Assembly (NCBI GenBank): GCA_033060915.1
Contig: CM065397.1
Coordinates: forward strand, 35,057,501 to 35,121,500
DNA: 64,000 nucleotides
Direction: 5' to 3'
Source: Euryodendron excelsum
Taxonomy: Eukaryota; Streptophyta; Magnoliopsida; Ericales; Pentaphylacaceae
The position numbers and the translations under genes are program-made. Position 1 is the stretch's first letter. Each line of letters begins with the position of its first letter. Under the pieces are notes generated by a model, which searched no databases, was not told the DNA's origin, and saw nothing but the letters and a program-made list of their open reading frames with translations. This document shows, piece after piece, positions 11,529 through 23,400 of the stretch.

Positions 11529-14098
11529 TGTGATATCCCAAACCTCTATTTAATTATATTAATGAGAATTTCTAGTTTATGTAATATTTACTGTTAATTA
11601 TTTTTTCTTTTGGGTCAAAAATGACCAATGAGAACTTGTGTTGTATCTTGTGTTGGAGGTGTGAGACACATGGGATTATTTTCCATGTGTGTTTTCTTAT
11701 AACACAAAACACACACCCACATATACATATACACACACCAAAATCGGTGGAGAAAGGGAGAAAGAGAGAAAGGGAAGAAAGAAGGGGAGATTGAGGGAAG
11801 AAGGGCTTGAAGGAAAAGATTGAAGAGATTGAAGAAATTGAAGACTTCACCAAGCTTGAAGAAGGTAAGGTTTCACTTTTCTCTCTACAATTATATATAT
11901 ATATATATATTGATCTTGTGTGATTTTGTTGGGTCTTTGAATATATGCATCTAGGAGTGTTGTCATTAAGTTTGGGGGACCCTTTGGGTCCCATTTACAT
12001 GATTTTGGAGAGCTTGAAGCTTATTGGTGAAGATTGGGAGTGATGGTTTGAAAAATCCCTAAATATGTGAAATGTTAGGGTTTTTGATTTCTTCTTTACA
12101 TCCCTTTGTTTTGATTGTTATTTCTCTCCCATTTTGAGTTATTATCATCCTTATGGGCTAATATTTGAGCCCTAAGAGTATTGGGAAGGTTTGATTATGT
12201 TTTGGTTGAACTTCGGGTGTTGCCCAGAATAGGACGTTCGAACTCCCGATATGGAGTTCGAAAGGGGGGAAATAAGCCTGGGTGTTCAAACTCCCCTGGG
12301 GGGGAGTTCGAACCGTCAAAGAAGAGGTTTTTCTAATTTTCTTCTTGGAGTTCAAACTCCCGGTTCATTTTACCTAGGCATTTGAACTCCCCAGTTAGGC
12401 ATTCGAACGGTTTATCAGCTCGGACACTATTTAGTAAAATAAGCATAACGTTCTCTAGAAAACTCGGATTGATGCACCATTTGAAGAATTAAAAAGTAGA
12501 CTTATTGACCTTTGTACTCATATAAAGTTTGTTCTCTAATTCCTTATAGATTGAGAGAAATGGGGGTTTGAATTTGACCCAAAATCCATGCCAACAACAT
12601 TGTTTTCCAAAATTTTAGTCCACCTTCCGTGAGGCATAACTTCTTCACCCGAAATGTGTCTTTGGCCTATGACCTATCAAATTAAAGGCCTTTAAGCCTA
12701 TTTTCAAATGGAACTAGCCTTGGGTGTGAAGTCATCGTTGAGAGGTGGTTGGGACTCGATGAAAGAGTCGACATTCTGATTTTCATGTTCAAACCTCAAC
12801 TTCATGTTCTTATTTTACATCGGGGCTTTGTCCTATAGTTGAGCCTCATTCTCCCATTGTGAGAATGAGGTATTGTTGAGTCGGGATTGAGGAACTTATG
12901 TGTTTAGTCTCGGTTTACGTGTTATTGCTTTGCCTTAGAGTCTTCTATTGATGTTTCTATACTCCTATGTGCATTTTGTGTAGTAACACCTTGTTTAGCA
13001 CCCGTTCTATCAGAGAGAGGTGAGTAACGATATGCTATGAGTAAATTCTACTACTTTTCAATTGTTTTAAATTCAAATCATATCATACAATGTTTTACAT
13101 ATGTTCTCAATACATCAATGTTATATTCAATTATAGATGTCATACGTTTAAAGGCATGCAATTTATATTATGTTATGAATTGAAACCCATGGACTAAAAT
13201 ACTTACAAGAAAGAGATGCAAGACTTTTTCTAATGTATGGTACCAACTCGAGGTCTTTCGTGGCAAGACCTTAAACTAGCAATGATGGTCCTACGATAGG
13301 GGATGTGAAATAAACTATCGCCATGTTCGGGACACATCCCACGACCTAAAGAGCCATATTTGTGACCGTTAAGGTTACTGATGTGGAGCATAGCTCTGAT
13401 GTTAGGTTGTAGCACCCTTATGTTTTAGAACGAGGACGATGATATGTTCAAATGTTTATGACAAGTTATGGTAAGCTTTATCACTAGTAAAGATACATCG
13501 CATCTGTCTTTTTTGATACCACGTTTTGGAATGATAGAATGCTTCAATATGATGTTTATGCTATCTATGATTTCAAACCTATGATTACGCGTTTCAAGTT
13601 CATGCTTTATATGCATAAATGTTTTATCTATTGTTTTATACATTAGACATAATTGCCAATCCATGGTATTTTCATGCTCATGCATCATTGTTATTCACTA
13701 ACCATTAGCTTACGTTTTCTCAAATAATTTTCAGGATGCCAATCCGAGAGGCCCTAGAGCGAGGCCATATATGAATTTTGAGCTATAGCCCACGGGCCTA
13801 TGTTTTGTATAATGTTTGAGGGCTGGACCCATTGTTTTGTAATGATATAATGCTATAATTTTGGTGGACCTTGATTTGGTCCTTATGTATATTATGTTTT
13901 AGGTTAGGCACAGCTCTACCATGTATGACACGGATTATATCTTCACGTTATCAAAAGTTCTATTTTCCACAATTATGCATCATTCTAAATGTTTATGCAC
14001 AGGTGATCAACCAGTTTATGCAATGCGGCCTTGGGTAGCTTTGCTACTAGCCGGTCATGTACCCTAAATCCTTATAAGCCGAGTTTTGGGGCGTGACA
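11529..14098. mobile_element. gypsy-type solo LTR nested in L2 (Tekay/Del-like termini)
   Basis: A 2,570-bp unit beginning TGTGATATCCCAAACC and ending TTTTGGGGCGTGACA. It is flanked by perfect AAAAT duplications (11524-11528 and 14099-14103) inside the terminal AAAAATGGGG of L2. Ends related to TGTCACGCCCC and a length of 2-3 kb are typical of chromovirus LTRs such as Tekay/Del. No PBS, PPT or coding sequence is present, so it is a solo LTR. It contains several GTTCGAACTCC-like inverted motifs (12226-12410), an (AT)n tract at about 11891-11910 and a TATAAA at about 12519. The termini do not settle strand. Confidence 0.88.
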
Positions 14099-14115
14099 AA
14101 AATGGGGTGCTTACA

Positions 14116-14146
14116 ACATCTTGAAGAAGTCATTTCAAGCCTTAGA
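14116..14146 (+). mobile_element. copia 3' LTR, right fragment
   Basis: After the second copy of the L2 target site the sequence continues ATCTTGAAGAAGTCATTTCAAG, then merges near 14140-14150 into Ogre-like LTR sequence. No CA terminus is obvious, so the copia/E1 junction is uncertain by about 20 bp and may itself be a deletion. Confidence 0.45.
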
Positions 14147-15894
14147 ACTATTTTTGGAAACAAATCAACCTTTAGAAGCAAAATCCAATCCTCTCTTTGT
14201 GGAAATAAAATCAAACTTTCCTAAATCTAAACTTTCCTTTTTTCAAAACTTTCCTACATCAAAACTTTTCTAAATAGAAACTTTCCATTTTCAAAACTTT
14301 CCTAAATCAAAATTTCCAAAACCAAAACTTTCCTAAAACAAAACTTTCCTTTTTCAAAAATACAACTTTCCTTTTTCAACTAAAAATCATATCTTTCCAT
14401 ATTGTATCAAACAAATCCTTTTTACTTCAAGGCATCCTTCCAAACCCTATGTGGTCCAAACCCTAGGTCAACCTAACCCTAGGTTGCCTGAACCCTAAGT
14501 TTACCCGACCTAGGTTAGGAGGCTTTAAGATTGTAACTCTGGAACTCTTTTTCAAACACCAATTTGAACCCAAAAATGTTTTAAAAAGCTTTTTCAAATT
14601 TGTCTCCATTGAAAATGGCTAGACAATTATCATTTTTCAAAAACTGTTTTCTAAAATGATTTCTAAAACTCATAACCCTAAGGTGATCCTAACCCTTTTA
14701 TGGTTAGGGTTGCCTGAGAAAAATGATACATCAAGTGAGACCTACATGGTTCACTTTAGGGTTCCTAAACCCTCAACATTCTTTGAAAACATTTTTCAAA
14801 AATTATTTTCAAACAGCACACTCTTGACGCGATCATGAACCTTCCTCTGGTTAGGGTTGCTTAAGGTAGAGTGAGATATTCAAACCCTAAGAGAAGTTTC
14901 TAACCCCTTTTTCTAAATTGTTTTCCTAAACTCATGGTCTTAAAGGAGTATACTTCCTGCATAACTAACCTCTCAAAGGCAATGAAACATCAACATACCT
15001 TTCATGAGGTACATAAGACGCAATTTTCAAAAATCTCTTCGAGACAAGGTTACAAGAGCTTTTACATGTCAAAACCCAACCTTCACAAACTTTAAAGTTC
15101 TATTTCTAAAAGCACTCCAACATCCAATTTCAAATCAAAACTCTCTTGAGTTAAAATTTTAAAACATTCCAAGACTCCCACGAGTCTCCTTTCAAGCGGA
15201 CCCTAGTCTGAATTATGATTGACCTGATTCTCGCCAAACGAGATGCGTAGCCAATCTTTATAGGTGCGGTCATAACCCTTTTTTAAAATCAAATACCCCC
15301 TTTCAAAATCCAACCCTAAGTTTCTTTCAAACTTTCTTCAAATTGCATCATGCATTCATACATCCAAAAAGTGATGACAACACCATTTTCAAAACCTTTT
15401 CAATTGGACATAGTGGACTAATTAGGAACCGGAGATTCAAGTGAGTGAATATAGGGTGATTAGACATGTAGGTACCACAAAGGTCGGGGTAGGGTGATAG
15501 TATTTGGTCGTCTTCTCTACACGTAACCAACCCAGACTGTAGATCTCTATTTTAAAGGCGAAAACTAGTTATTTTTCAAAAGGCTTTAAAACATTTTCAA
15601 AGGTTGCCAAACAACCATGTTTTCCAAAACACCTGTTAAGAGGACATTTTCAAAGTATTTTCAAAAACCTAAGTTTGATCTTCAAATTACACTTAGTTTT
15701 AGGTGACCTAACACACCTTTAACCATGTTAGGTGTTGATTACAAATCTCTTTCAAATAGCCCTTAATCAAATCCATTTTCAAGTTCAAACCCTGTCACAC
15801 TTGTCCTTCTAGGAGGGCAAGTTCCAATAACAAGCATCAGGTTTCTATTTCGAGTCAAGACCCAGACTCAGGGATCAAAAACAAGGGCACAACA
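14147..15894 (+). mobile_element. 5' LTR of Ogre-like element E1, 5'-truncated (L3)
   Basis: This is the 3' portion of an Ogre-like LTR in plus orientation, ending GGGCACAACA at 15894, two bases before a PBS. It contains the TTTCCTAAA-like segment (to about 14400), a run of AACCCTAGGTCAACC motifs (14450-14520), the block GACCTGATTCTCGCCAAACGAGATGCGTAGCC (about 15220-15250) and the AGGAGGGCAAGTTC segment near the end. It pairs with the LTR at 40828-43910: both share the AACCCTAGG motifs, and over the last 55 comparable bases (ending at about 15424 and 43910) I count six differences. The upstream part was lost or displaced by the copia insertion. Confidence 0.82.
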
Positions 15895-16629
15895 GCTAGA
15901 GACTCCACTTGGGACACTTAGAGGGTTTGGCCATTGTCATGTCTCTTCACCCTTTACTCACCTAGAGTATCCAATTTTGTCCACCTTTCCAAATTTTTTA
16001 AAAATGTTTTAAAAAAATGTCATCACCTGCATATATGCATATCATCTTATGCTCTTACATCTATTATTCATTTCTATCTTGCATTAGGTTTTTCATAAAG
16101 ATACTATGTGCATTTGTTTTATAAGTACTCACCTTTTACTTTTTTTGTCTTATATTTACTGTCATGCATGAAATGAATGAACATGATAAATGGGAGTTGT
16201 TGGGCCCTTTTCTCCATTTTCAAAAATTTTGCACACACACAATCACTTGCATTATTACCTGGTTACTACCTTTCTAGTTAGAAGCGGGGACGGTACTTTG
16301 GTTGTGGGTAGGATGCTGTGTTAGTTTCCTAGTCTACGACCTCATGATGGTCCCCTCGCTGAGATCACCAACCGATAATGGCATCACCCTGAGGAGTGAG
16401 TCTAGGTTTGAAGATTTGGGAATCGTGCTTTTTAGGAAGTATTAGTAATCCCCAACCTCATGCTGATGTAGCACCCTATACATAGCTGAACCTCTGCCAA
16501 ATTTAAGTCACATGTGTCAATTTTAAAATCAAGGAGGAAAGGGCGACCGCTTTACCTTCCCTTACTTTTTGTCTATTTTAACTACTTGATTCATGTTGTT
16601 ATACTGCTATACAAACATTCTATGCTTGT
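15895..16629 (+). mobile_element. E1 interior, 5' leader, first part
   Basis: Leader downstream of the PBS. It matches the leaders of E3 (63234 onward) and, inverted, of E2 (23401-24691). Shared landmarks are TTAGAGGGTTTGGCCATTGTC, GGGAGTTGTTGGGCCCTTTTC and ATAGCTGAACCTCTGCCAAAT. No coding frame is shared by all three. It is interrupted at 16630 by a solo LTR. Confidence 0.75.
15897..15914 (+). other. primer-binding site of E1
   Basis: TAGAGACTCCACTTGGGA begins two bases after the LTR end and differs at three positions from TGGCGACTCCACTGGGGA seen at E2. This is the tRNA-Arg type of PBS known for Ogre-like elements, here decayed. Confidence 0.7.
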
Positions 16630-17329
16630 TGTCCTGCCCAGATTTTTCGCACACGAGGAATACACACACAATCAGAAAACATTTAGCATTTTTGAAAACG
16701 ATTTTGAAAATACCTCCACAAGAGAGGGTTTTTTTAAGAAAGTAGGTTGTTTGGCAATCTTTAGAAAATATTTAAGCCCTTTTTTTGAAAATAACTCCAT
16801 TTTGGTCTCTTAAAAACAGTGATCTAGGTTTAGAGGTTGGTTACGTGTAGGGAAGATGCACTAAGCCATCACCCTATCCCACCCTTGCGGTACCTACATG
16901 TCTATTCACCCTAAATTCACCAATTAGAGTCTTCAATTAATATATGTCCAAAACTATCCACTTTAGAAAATAATTTTTAAAAGAATGATACATGATATGT
17001 AAGTGCAAGAAAAGAGTTTAACTTTAAAAATAGACTTGGAAAATAAATTTATGATTTGAAAAGACTTGATTTGAAAAGAAGAATTGAGTTTTAGAAATTG
17101 AAAATAGGAATTTGAAAATAGATTTTTAGAATTAGAAATTTGAAATAGACTATGGAATTGGAAACTTGAAGAAGATTGTGGAATTGGAGATTTGAAGAAA
17201 GTTATGACCGCACCCATGAGGGTTGCATACGTATCCCTTTTGAGGAATCAAGTCGATCGTAGCTCGGACATGAGTCTGATTGAAAATAGAAGATTTTTTA
17301 TTGGAAAAAAAATTTAGTTGGAATTCGAA

Positions 17330-18640
17330 TTGGAAGATTAGGAAATTTAAACTTTGATTGGAAGATTTGAAGAGATTGGTTTTAGGAAACCTAGACCTAA
17401 GAAAGATGGAACTTAGGAAAGATTTTGAGGTTCAAGAAAGATTGGACTTGTCTTGGAAAGGTTTTAGAAACGATTTGACTAGAATGTTGGAATTGGAAGA
17501 TTAGGGAAAGATTGGATTTAGGAAAGGTTTAGATTAGGAAAGTTTCATTTTAGGAAAATGTCATTTTAAGAAAGTGTCATTTTAGGAAAGTTTCGATTTA
17601 AGAAAGTTTTGAATTAGTAAATTTTTTAATTAGGAAAGAATTAAAATTGGAAAGTTTTCAAATTGGAATATTTTCAAATTAGAAAGTTTTGAAATTGGAA
17701 AGTTTTCTTTTTAAGAAAGAGTTGATTTTTGGAAAGATTTGCATTAGGAAAAGTTTGGGTTTAGAAAGATTAAGAAGCTTAAAGTTTAATGAAAGATTTG
17801 AAAGTTTAAGTATTGGAAACTTAAGGTTTAGGAAGGTATGAGATTAGGAATGATTGGATTAGGAAAGAATTGGATTAGAAATGACTGGAATTAAGAAAGA
17901 ATTGGATTTTGTTTCTAAGAAAGAGATGATTTAATTTTGTTGCAAAAAACGGAGGATTGGATCTAGTTTCCTAAATAAGGAGATTGGATTTGGTTTCCTA
18001 AAGGGAATATTGGATTTGACATGGAATTGGAAAGATGAAGTTTTGAATATCCTAGATTTTGGATATAAAATAGGATTTGACAACCTAAAATTTGAGGCCA
18101 AAATAGAAAATTATAAATTATGTTTTTGGAAACAAACTTAGAGTTTCCTAATCATGGCTCTAGAGTTTAACTTGGACTCAAAGAAAAGAGATTTTGGAAA
18201 GGAAGATTTTTGGAAGGAGGTCTAAAAAAAAGGGAGTTTTTAGAAAGTACGCTTGAAAAAAGAGTTTTTGGAAAGGGATTTTTGGAAAGAGTTTTCAGGA
18301 AGGAGATTTTTGGAAAGAGTTGTTAGGAAGGAAACTTAGGGAGTATTTTTAGAAAGTGAATTTGAAAAGAGAGTTTTTGAAAAGGGATTTTTGGAAAGAG
18401 TGTTTTAAGAAAGTGAATTTTGAAGAAAGCTTTTTGGAAAAGAGTTTTTAGGAAGTTAAGTTTTTAAAAGGAATCTTTAGAAAACAATTTTGGAAAGGCG
18501 ATCGGAGATAGTTTTTTTCGAAAATATATTGGAGAAGAGATTTTAGAAAGTAGATGTAAAAAGAGATTTTGGAGGGGATTTTAAAAAGAGGTTTTTGGAA
18601 AGTAAGTTTAAAAAGAGATTTGGAAAGGGATTTGAAAAGG
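17330..18640 (-). repeat. degenerate GGAAAGTTT-type repeat domain of L4
   Basis: About 1.3 kb of imperfect 15-25-bp repeats (TTAGGAAAGTTTC, TTTTTGGAAAGAG), purine-rich on the plus strand. Confidence 0.75.
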
Positions 18641-19521
18641 ATTTGAATGTGGACTTTTGCAAGCCTCTAAAAATATCACACTTTCCTAAAATGATTCTAA
18701 CCATAAGAAGATTAGAACTATTCTAGGATTGTGGTTTTGAAAACAATGAGGATTTGAAAATATAGACCATATTAGTCACTTTAAATGTAACACTTTCATA
18801 AAGCAACCCTAACCATGAAAATGTTAGAATCACCTTAGGATTGTGATTTTGAAAAATAAGTTTTGATGCAAGTTTTGAAAAAAAGTTTAAAAACAAATTT
18901 TAGAGAGATGCATGATCATGATATGCATAATGCAAGTTGGGATCGTGAATATACAAGGTTAAAGGATTCACCATATAATCAAGGGAGCCGAACCCACGTG
19001 GTCTTCAGTTAGACTAAAAGAAAGCCCTCGACACGGTGACTTTCACTAGCCTAATCCTACATATGAACCGAAGAGTCCCTTGTTTCAAGAATGCAAGAAA
19101 GGGGGGAGAAGATGGGGGATTAAAATAAAAGAAGACGCAAGTGGGCTAGGAGAGAGAAGGGAGAGGGGGATTTGCGTAAACATAAATAGGAAGCCTACCT
19201 TGTGTCTTCTTTTATTTGCTTTGTTTTGCTCTCTTTCTTTACTTTGATCTTCGCTCTGCTTTACGTTGGTTTTTGAAACCTTGCTTGGATCTCAAAAAAC
19301 TTCAGAGTTCACTTCAAGTCTTCAATAGATGCTTTGGAAGCTAGTGTAGGAGTGTATAGGAGTGTATGGGAGTGTATGTATATTAGGGTTTAGTGTATGG
19401 GGGCTAGGGTTTGGAAAACCTAAAGAAGGCTAGGGTTTGGGGAAGCTACAAGATCTGTGTATCGAAGAAGAGAGTTTTTAGACTAAGTTTGCGGACCCTT
19501 TTCACGCTAGAGTAGGCTCAG

Positions 19522-19529
19522 TATTTATA
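19522..19529 (-). promoter_or_regulatory. TATA box of LTR L4
   Basis: TATTTATA on the plus strand, equal to TATAAATA in LTR sense, in a GGCTCAGTATTTATAGA context. Confidence 0.65.
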
Positions 19530-21094
19530 GACAGAGGATTGACCTGATGCTTGTTGTAGTGGTGCCAGGCAAAATTCCCTTCTAGCGCCAGGCCAAATTT
19601 TAGCTTGTAGTGGCACCAACCACTTAGGAAAGTTTTAAGGTCGGAAAGCAACATATCTTCAGAAGATATGGGCGCTTGTACTAGTAACTACCATGTAATT
19701 TTTAGCCTAGCTTCACTAGAAGTGGCTCCGGAAGATCCGAGAATGATTTGAAAGGCCGGCAATGGCCTGGAGCCTGGAAAGGGACAAAAATCCCTAAAAT
19801 AAAGTCTCAAGAGTAATAGACTTGAACAATGATGTCAAGATGTGACGGAGGGGTTGACCGGGCCATTTGAGGCAAAACGGTCAATCAGGCCGAAAAGCTA
19901 CCGGGATGGACTCAGAATATCTCAGAAGAAGACTGGAATCTTGGAAACATTAGCTAGAATGTTCCAGGAGGCTACTAGTTTGATACCTAGAGCCAGTGTG
20001 GTTAGAAAAGGAAAACGGCCCGCTAGGGGCAAAACGGTCATTTTGCACCGGGGTTACCGGAACTAACTAGGAATGACCTAGAAATATATTGAAAGGCTAG
20101 GGATACTATCAAAAACATCTCTGGGAGGTTACCGCTTTGATACCCAGAGCCGGTGTGGTTCTCAAGACGCTCAGATGCCTAGGGGCAAAATGGTCATCTT
20201 GATCAGAATGTTTCGAAATTGGCCCGAAACTAACTGGAAGGCACCTAATCATGCCGGATTGTCTTTAAGACAATCTTCGAAGGGTGGACTTACCATTTTG
20301 AGGACTTAGGTACCTTTTTAAGAAACGTGTCGAAAATGACCCTAGGGGCAATTTGGTTATTTTTTATCGAAGTGGGCTAGCAGGCACTGGTGTTGACTTG
20401 AGTTTTGAGCGTTTTCGTCACTCTGACGGTGGTCCCGTGACATAGGGGTTTGTTGGCAATTCCCTATATTGACCTATTTGCCAGTGTTTCTGCCACTCTG
20501 ACGGTTACGATGTTTACGAGTATTTCCGTTGCACTAACGAGTTGCGATCATTCCAGAGATTGCTTGATCTCAAGAAGCTGCTAGGTGGACTTAGTGCCTG
20601 GGGAATCAAATTTCTCGAAAGACATGCTGAAATGGACATTTCTTTATTGGCAGGCTAGTAGGTGCCAAAGGTGGACCGTTCTACCATCTAGGGGACTTGG
20701 GGTCTCATTCGGGTTGACATGTTTGAAGGGACTTACTGTTCCGAAGAGTTCTCTCAGAAACGTGCCGGACAAGATGGACTTACCACCTTGAGGAATCAAC
20801 TATCTCGAAAGGTGTGCCAAATTTAATTGGAATTAGAATTGGACTTCGAATTGGAAAAATGGGGACTTACTATCTTCGAAAAGACATACCCACTGGAATT
20901 GGACCGAACAATGCTCCCAAGAGCATTTTGGTCATTTTGTCTTTACTTGGCCCCAATGGGCCCTCGAAGCGATTGATTGACAAGATTAGACTTGGAATGG
21001 TGTTTTAAATCGGGATATGTCTATATTAACTTGAACTCAACTCTGGACAAACTGGAGATTGCCAAGCAGGCAAAAATGGGGTGCTTACACTCGT

Positions 21095-21762
21095 GCATTC
21101 CATACTATTATACTATTCATGCATCCATTGTCCATTTCAAAACAAGAGTTCCTAAGTAACTCAAGTCACTGCATTCCATGTATATGATCAACCCTTAGAG
21201 AGTGGTCTCAAAGCCTGTGTCACTCATTCAAAGCTTGCCTAAATTCCTAAGGGTACTAAGTGACCCAAAGGACTCATGGCATGCATCGAAGTCATCCCAT
21301 AAAGAGGGGCTCCAATCCCTCTCCACTCATGGAGATAAGGATGCCAAGAAGACTAGGGACAATCTGGAAGCAAGCTCTCTCACCGACCTCCATCAAAGAA
21401 GGCGAATTCAAAGACTCAAGAGTAGTTTAGGATTTCAAATGTAAAAGCATATAGGAGGAAGCCTCAAGGAAAGTGTTTTTCCCTCCCCTTTTAATGTACT
21501 TTTGAAATTTCATGTACAAGAGGAACTCACTTTAATAGAATTGTCATTTATACTTTTCATGGATGAATGAATGTATGTATGAATAAATGACTAATAGTAT
21601 GGTATGGTATTACATAACCCTTATCTTCACATGTGAGCCCAACCATCATGCTTAGACCTCTCTCAAGGCAGAGGCACTCTTAAGACATGCATTGCATAGA
21701 AATCTCCAAGTTCAACATCGCTAAACTCTAGTCTTTTATTTTTATTTTTATTTTTTAGAAAA
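21095..21762 (+). mobile_element. E1 interior, 5' leader, second part
   Basis: The leader resumes after L4. The stretch CTCCAATCCCTCTCCACTCATGG...GATGCCAAGAAGAC (about 21309-21355) matches E3 at about 63915-63955 and E2 inverted at about 23695-23745. It ends with a T-rich run and TTTTAG at about 21738-21757 before the gag frame. The open frame at 21202-21444 lies in this shared leader and shows no known domain. Confidence 0.65.
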
Positions 21763-23128
21763 GTTAAGAAAGACATCATTGCTCTCAAAAAGGCTCAAGC
21801 ACTGCTTAGAGTACCCATCATCACCCAACAAAGGGCCTCTCAAATGGAAACCCATTCTAACGAAGCTGCACCTAGTAGTGTGGTGTCCCGAAAAGAGATC
21901 AATGAGATGAGAGCTTAGATGAGCAAGATGGTCAAAATGATACAGTTAGTGGCCTCCAAAGAACCTACCTCAACTCATTCCTGATCTACACCACCTCCTA
22001 AAGAACTATAGGTTGCTCCACCTAGAGTCGTGCTTCGCTCTGATAACACTGGCAAGAATAAGGATGACCCTAAGGTGGAGAACATCGAAGAAGAAGAGGA
22101 GGAGACTATCCTACTGTCACCCACTAAGAAGAAGACTTCCCCAGACCCACTCAGCTTGAAAATATAAGATTTGGAGGAGTCTCTACGTAGCTTCCATGGG
22201 CATAATACCTTTGATTTGACTTCCTATGACGAGCTCTACTTCATTCCAAACCACCCGCGACTTGCCAAGTTCAAAATGTCCGACTTCCAAAAATAAAATG
22301 GCATCGGTGATCTCATAACCCATCTGTGTCTCTACGCTAGGGCACTTAGCAATTATGGGAATGACCCAAAACTCCTCATGTAATTGTTTCAACCTAGGCT
22401 AATGGGGTCTGCTCTCCAATGGTTCGCACAACTTGATCTAGAGAAGATTACAACCAGGGGGGAATTGGTCTTAGCATTCAAAACCCAGTACCGACATAAC
22501 ATTGATCTGACTGTTGATCGTTGCGCACTCATGCCAATGACCAAAGGAGAAAATCAGAGCTTCAAGACAAATGCCCTGAGATGGGGGGAGTATGTAGCAC
22601 AAGTCAATCCCCCACTAGAAGAGAAAGAGTATGTGCAGCTGTTTGTGCAAACCTTTCAGGGATTATATTAAGAAAACCTTTGTAGGAGCATCGAGAAGAG
22701 CTTTTTAGAGTTGATCATACAAGGGAGATGATAGAGAATGGCCTAAAAACTAGGACAATTGCTGACCCTTATACCAAACTAAAGAAATTTCTGCAAGCAT
22801 AGCAAAGAAGGTGCCCACAGTACGGAAAATAGGCCGAAAGAAGGGAGCAGTGTCCACCATCTGGCCTGTTTAGCCACCGCAATATCAGTCGCAATAGCAG
22901 TTCTGGCCACCCTCGGCTATTCAAGCACTTGCTCCTTAGCCAATTGCAGTCTTACCATACTTCAATCCAAATAGGCAAAATCAACGACCCAGCATCTTCA
23001 CTAATCTAACTTGCACTCAAACAGAAGCCTATTATGATCTCCTAAAAGCTGGACACCAGAATCCCATACTTGCTCGAACCTTGCCAAGTCCACTCCCCCT
23101 CACCTTCAACCTGGCTCTCACTTGTGAG
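21763..23128 (+). pseudogene. Ogre/Tat-type gag, 5' part, decayed
   Basis: One frame from about 21763 to 22671 reads as a Ty3-gypsy Gag with internal stops at 21916, 21982, 22009, 22165, 22294 and 22381. Recognisable blocks are LAKFKMSDFQK, NGIGDLITHLCLYARAL, LMGSALQWFAQLD, ELVLAFKTQYRHNIDLT, LRWGEYVAQVNPPL, following the order of the retrotransposon gag domain (PKFxxYDGTxDPxxHL ... GxAxxWYxxL ... FxxxFxxQY). Four of the six stops can be restored by a single T-to-C change, the pattern expected from deamination of methylated cytosine. After 22671 homology continues in shifted frames (IEKSFLELIIQG) to 23128, where E2 interrupts it. The sequence resumes at 30348 inside a CxYH knuckle-like motif. 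Confidence 0.85.
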
Positions 23129-23400
23129 TGTCGCGCCTAGATTTTTCGCACTCGAGGAATACCCACACAAGCGGGAAAAATGTTGTACTTTCTCGTTAGA
23201 ACTCACCCTCGTAGAAGAATGAGTGCGACTAAGTTTGAATTGAAAACAGGTTTGAATAAAGGGCTTTTAAAAAAGATTCGGAGTCGCCACCTAACTTGAT
23301 TAAGGTGAGTTAGGTCACCTCAAAACTAAGAATAATCCGAAGACTACACTTAGGGTTTTTGGAAAACGATTTTGAAAATATTTCCTCAAGAGAGGGTTTT
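23129..23400 (-). mobile_element. E2 3' LTR remnant (272 bp)
   Basis: Only the terminal 3' end of the LTR survives: TGTCGCGCCTAGATTTTTCG through AAGAGAGGGTTTT. It closely matches 24692-24950. Homology to the LTR stops at 23400. Confidence 0.85.

Larger units (their letters stand above)
6884..14115 (-). mobile_element. Ogre-like solo LTR (L2) carrying a nested insertion
   Basis: A full-length LTR on the minus strand: the plus-strand text begins TGTCGCGCCTCGATTTTTCG at 6884 and ends GGGGTGCTTACA at 14115. Flanks are ACACC (6879-6883) and ACATC (14116-14120), a TSD with one C/T change, and both flanks belong to the same copia LTR, so this is a solo LTR. Removing the nested element and its duplicated TSD leaves about 4.66 kb. 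Modules visible: GGATACGTAGGC-type block (about 7620-7700), TTTCCTAAA-like domain, poly-G tract (9651-9674), TATA box (9997) and upstream region to about 11523. Confidence 0.88.
16630..21089 (-). mobile_element. Ogre-like solo LTR (L4) in the E1 leader
   Basis: The plus-strand text starts TGTCCTGCCCAGATTTTTCG and ends AAAAATGGGGTGCTTACA. Flanks are CTTGT (16625-16629) and CTCGT (21090-21094), a TSD with one T/C change, and both flanks belong to the E1 leader. Length is 4,460 bp. All modules are present: conserved 3' block (about 17205-17275), TTTCCTAAA-like domain, TATA box (19522) and an upstream region with GGGGCAAAACGGTCATTTTG motifs. Confidence 0.9.

Noticed and set aside
11529..14098. 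Autonomous element or gene inside the nested 2.57-kb unit
   Set aside because: No PBS, PPT or protein motif; TG...CA ends with AAAAT duplications show a solo LTR.
6884..14115. L2 as an LTR pair with internal region
   Set aside because: Only one LTR start and one LTR end occur, and the interior matches one LTR once the nested 2.57-kb unit is removed.
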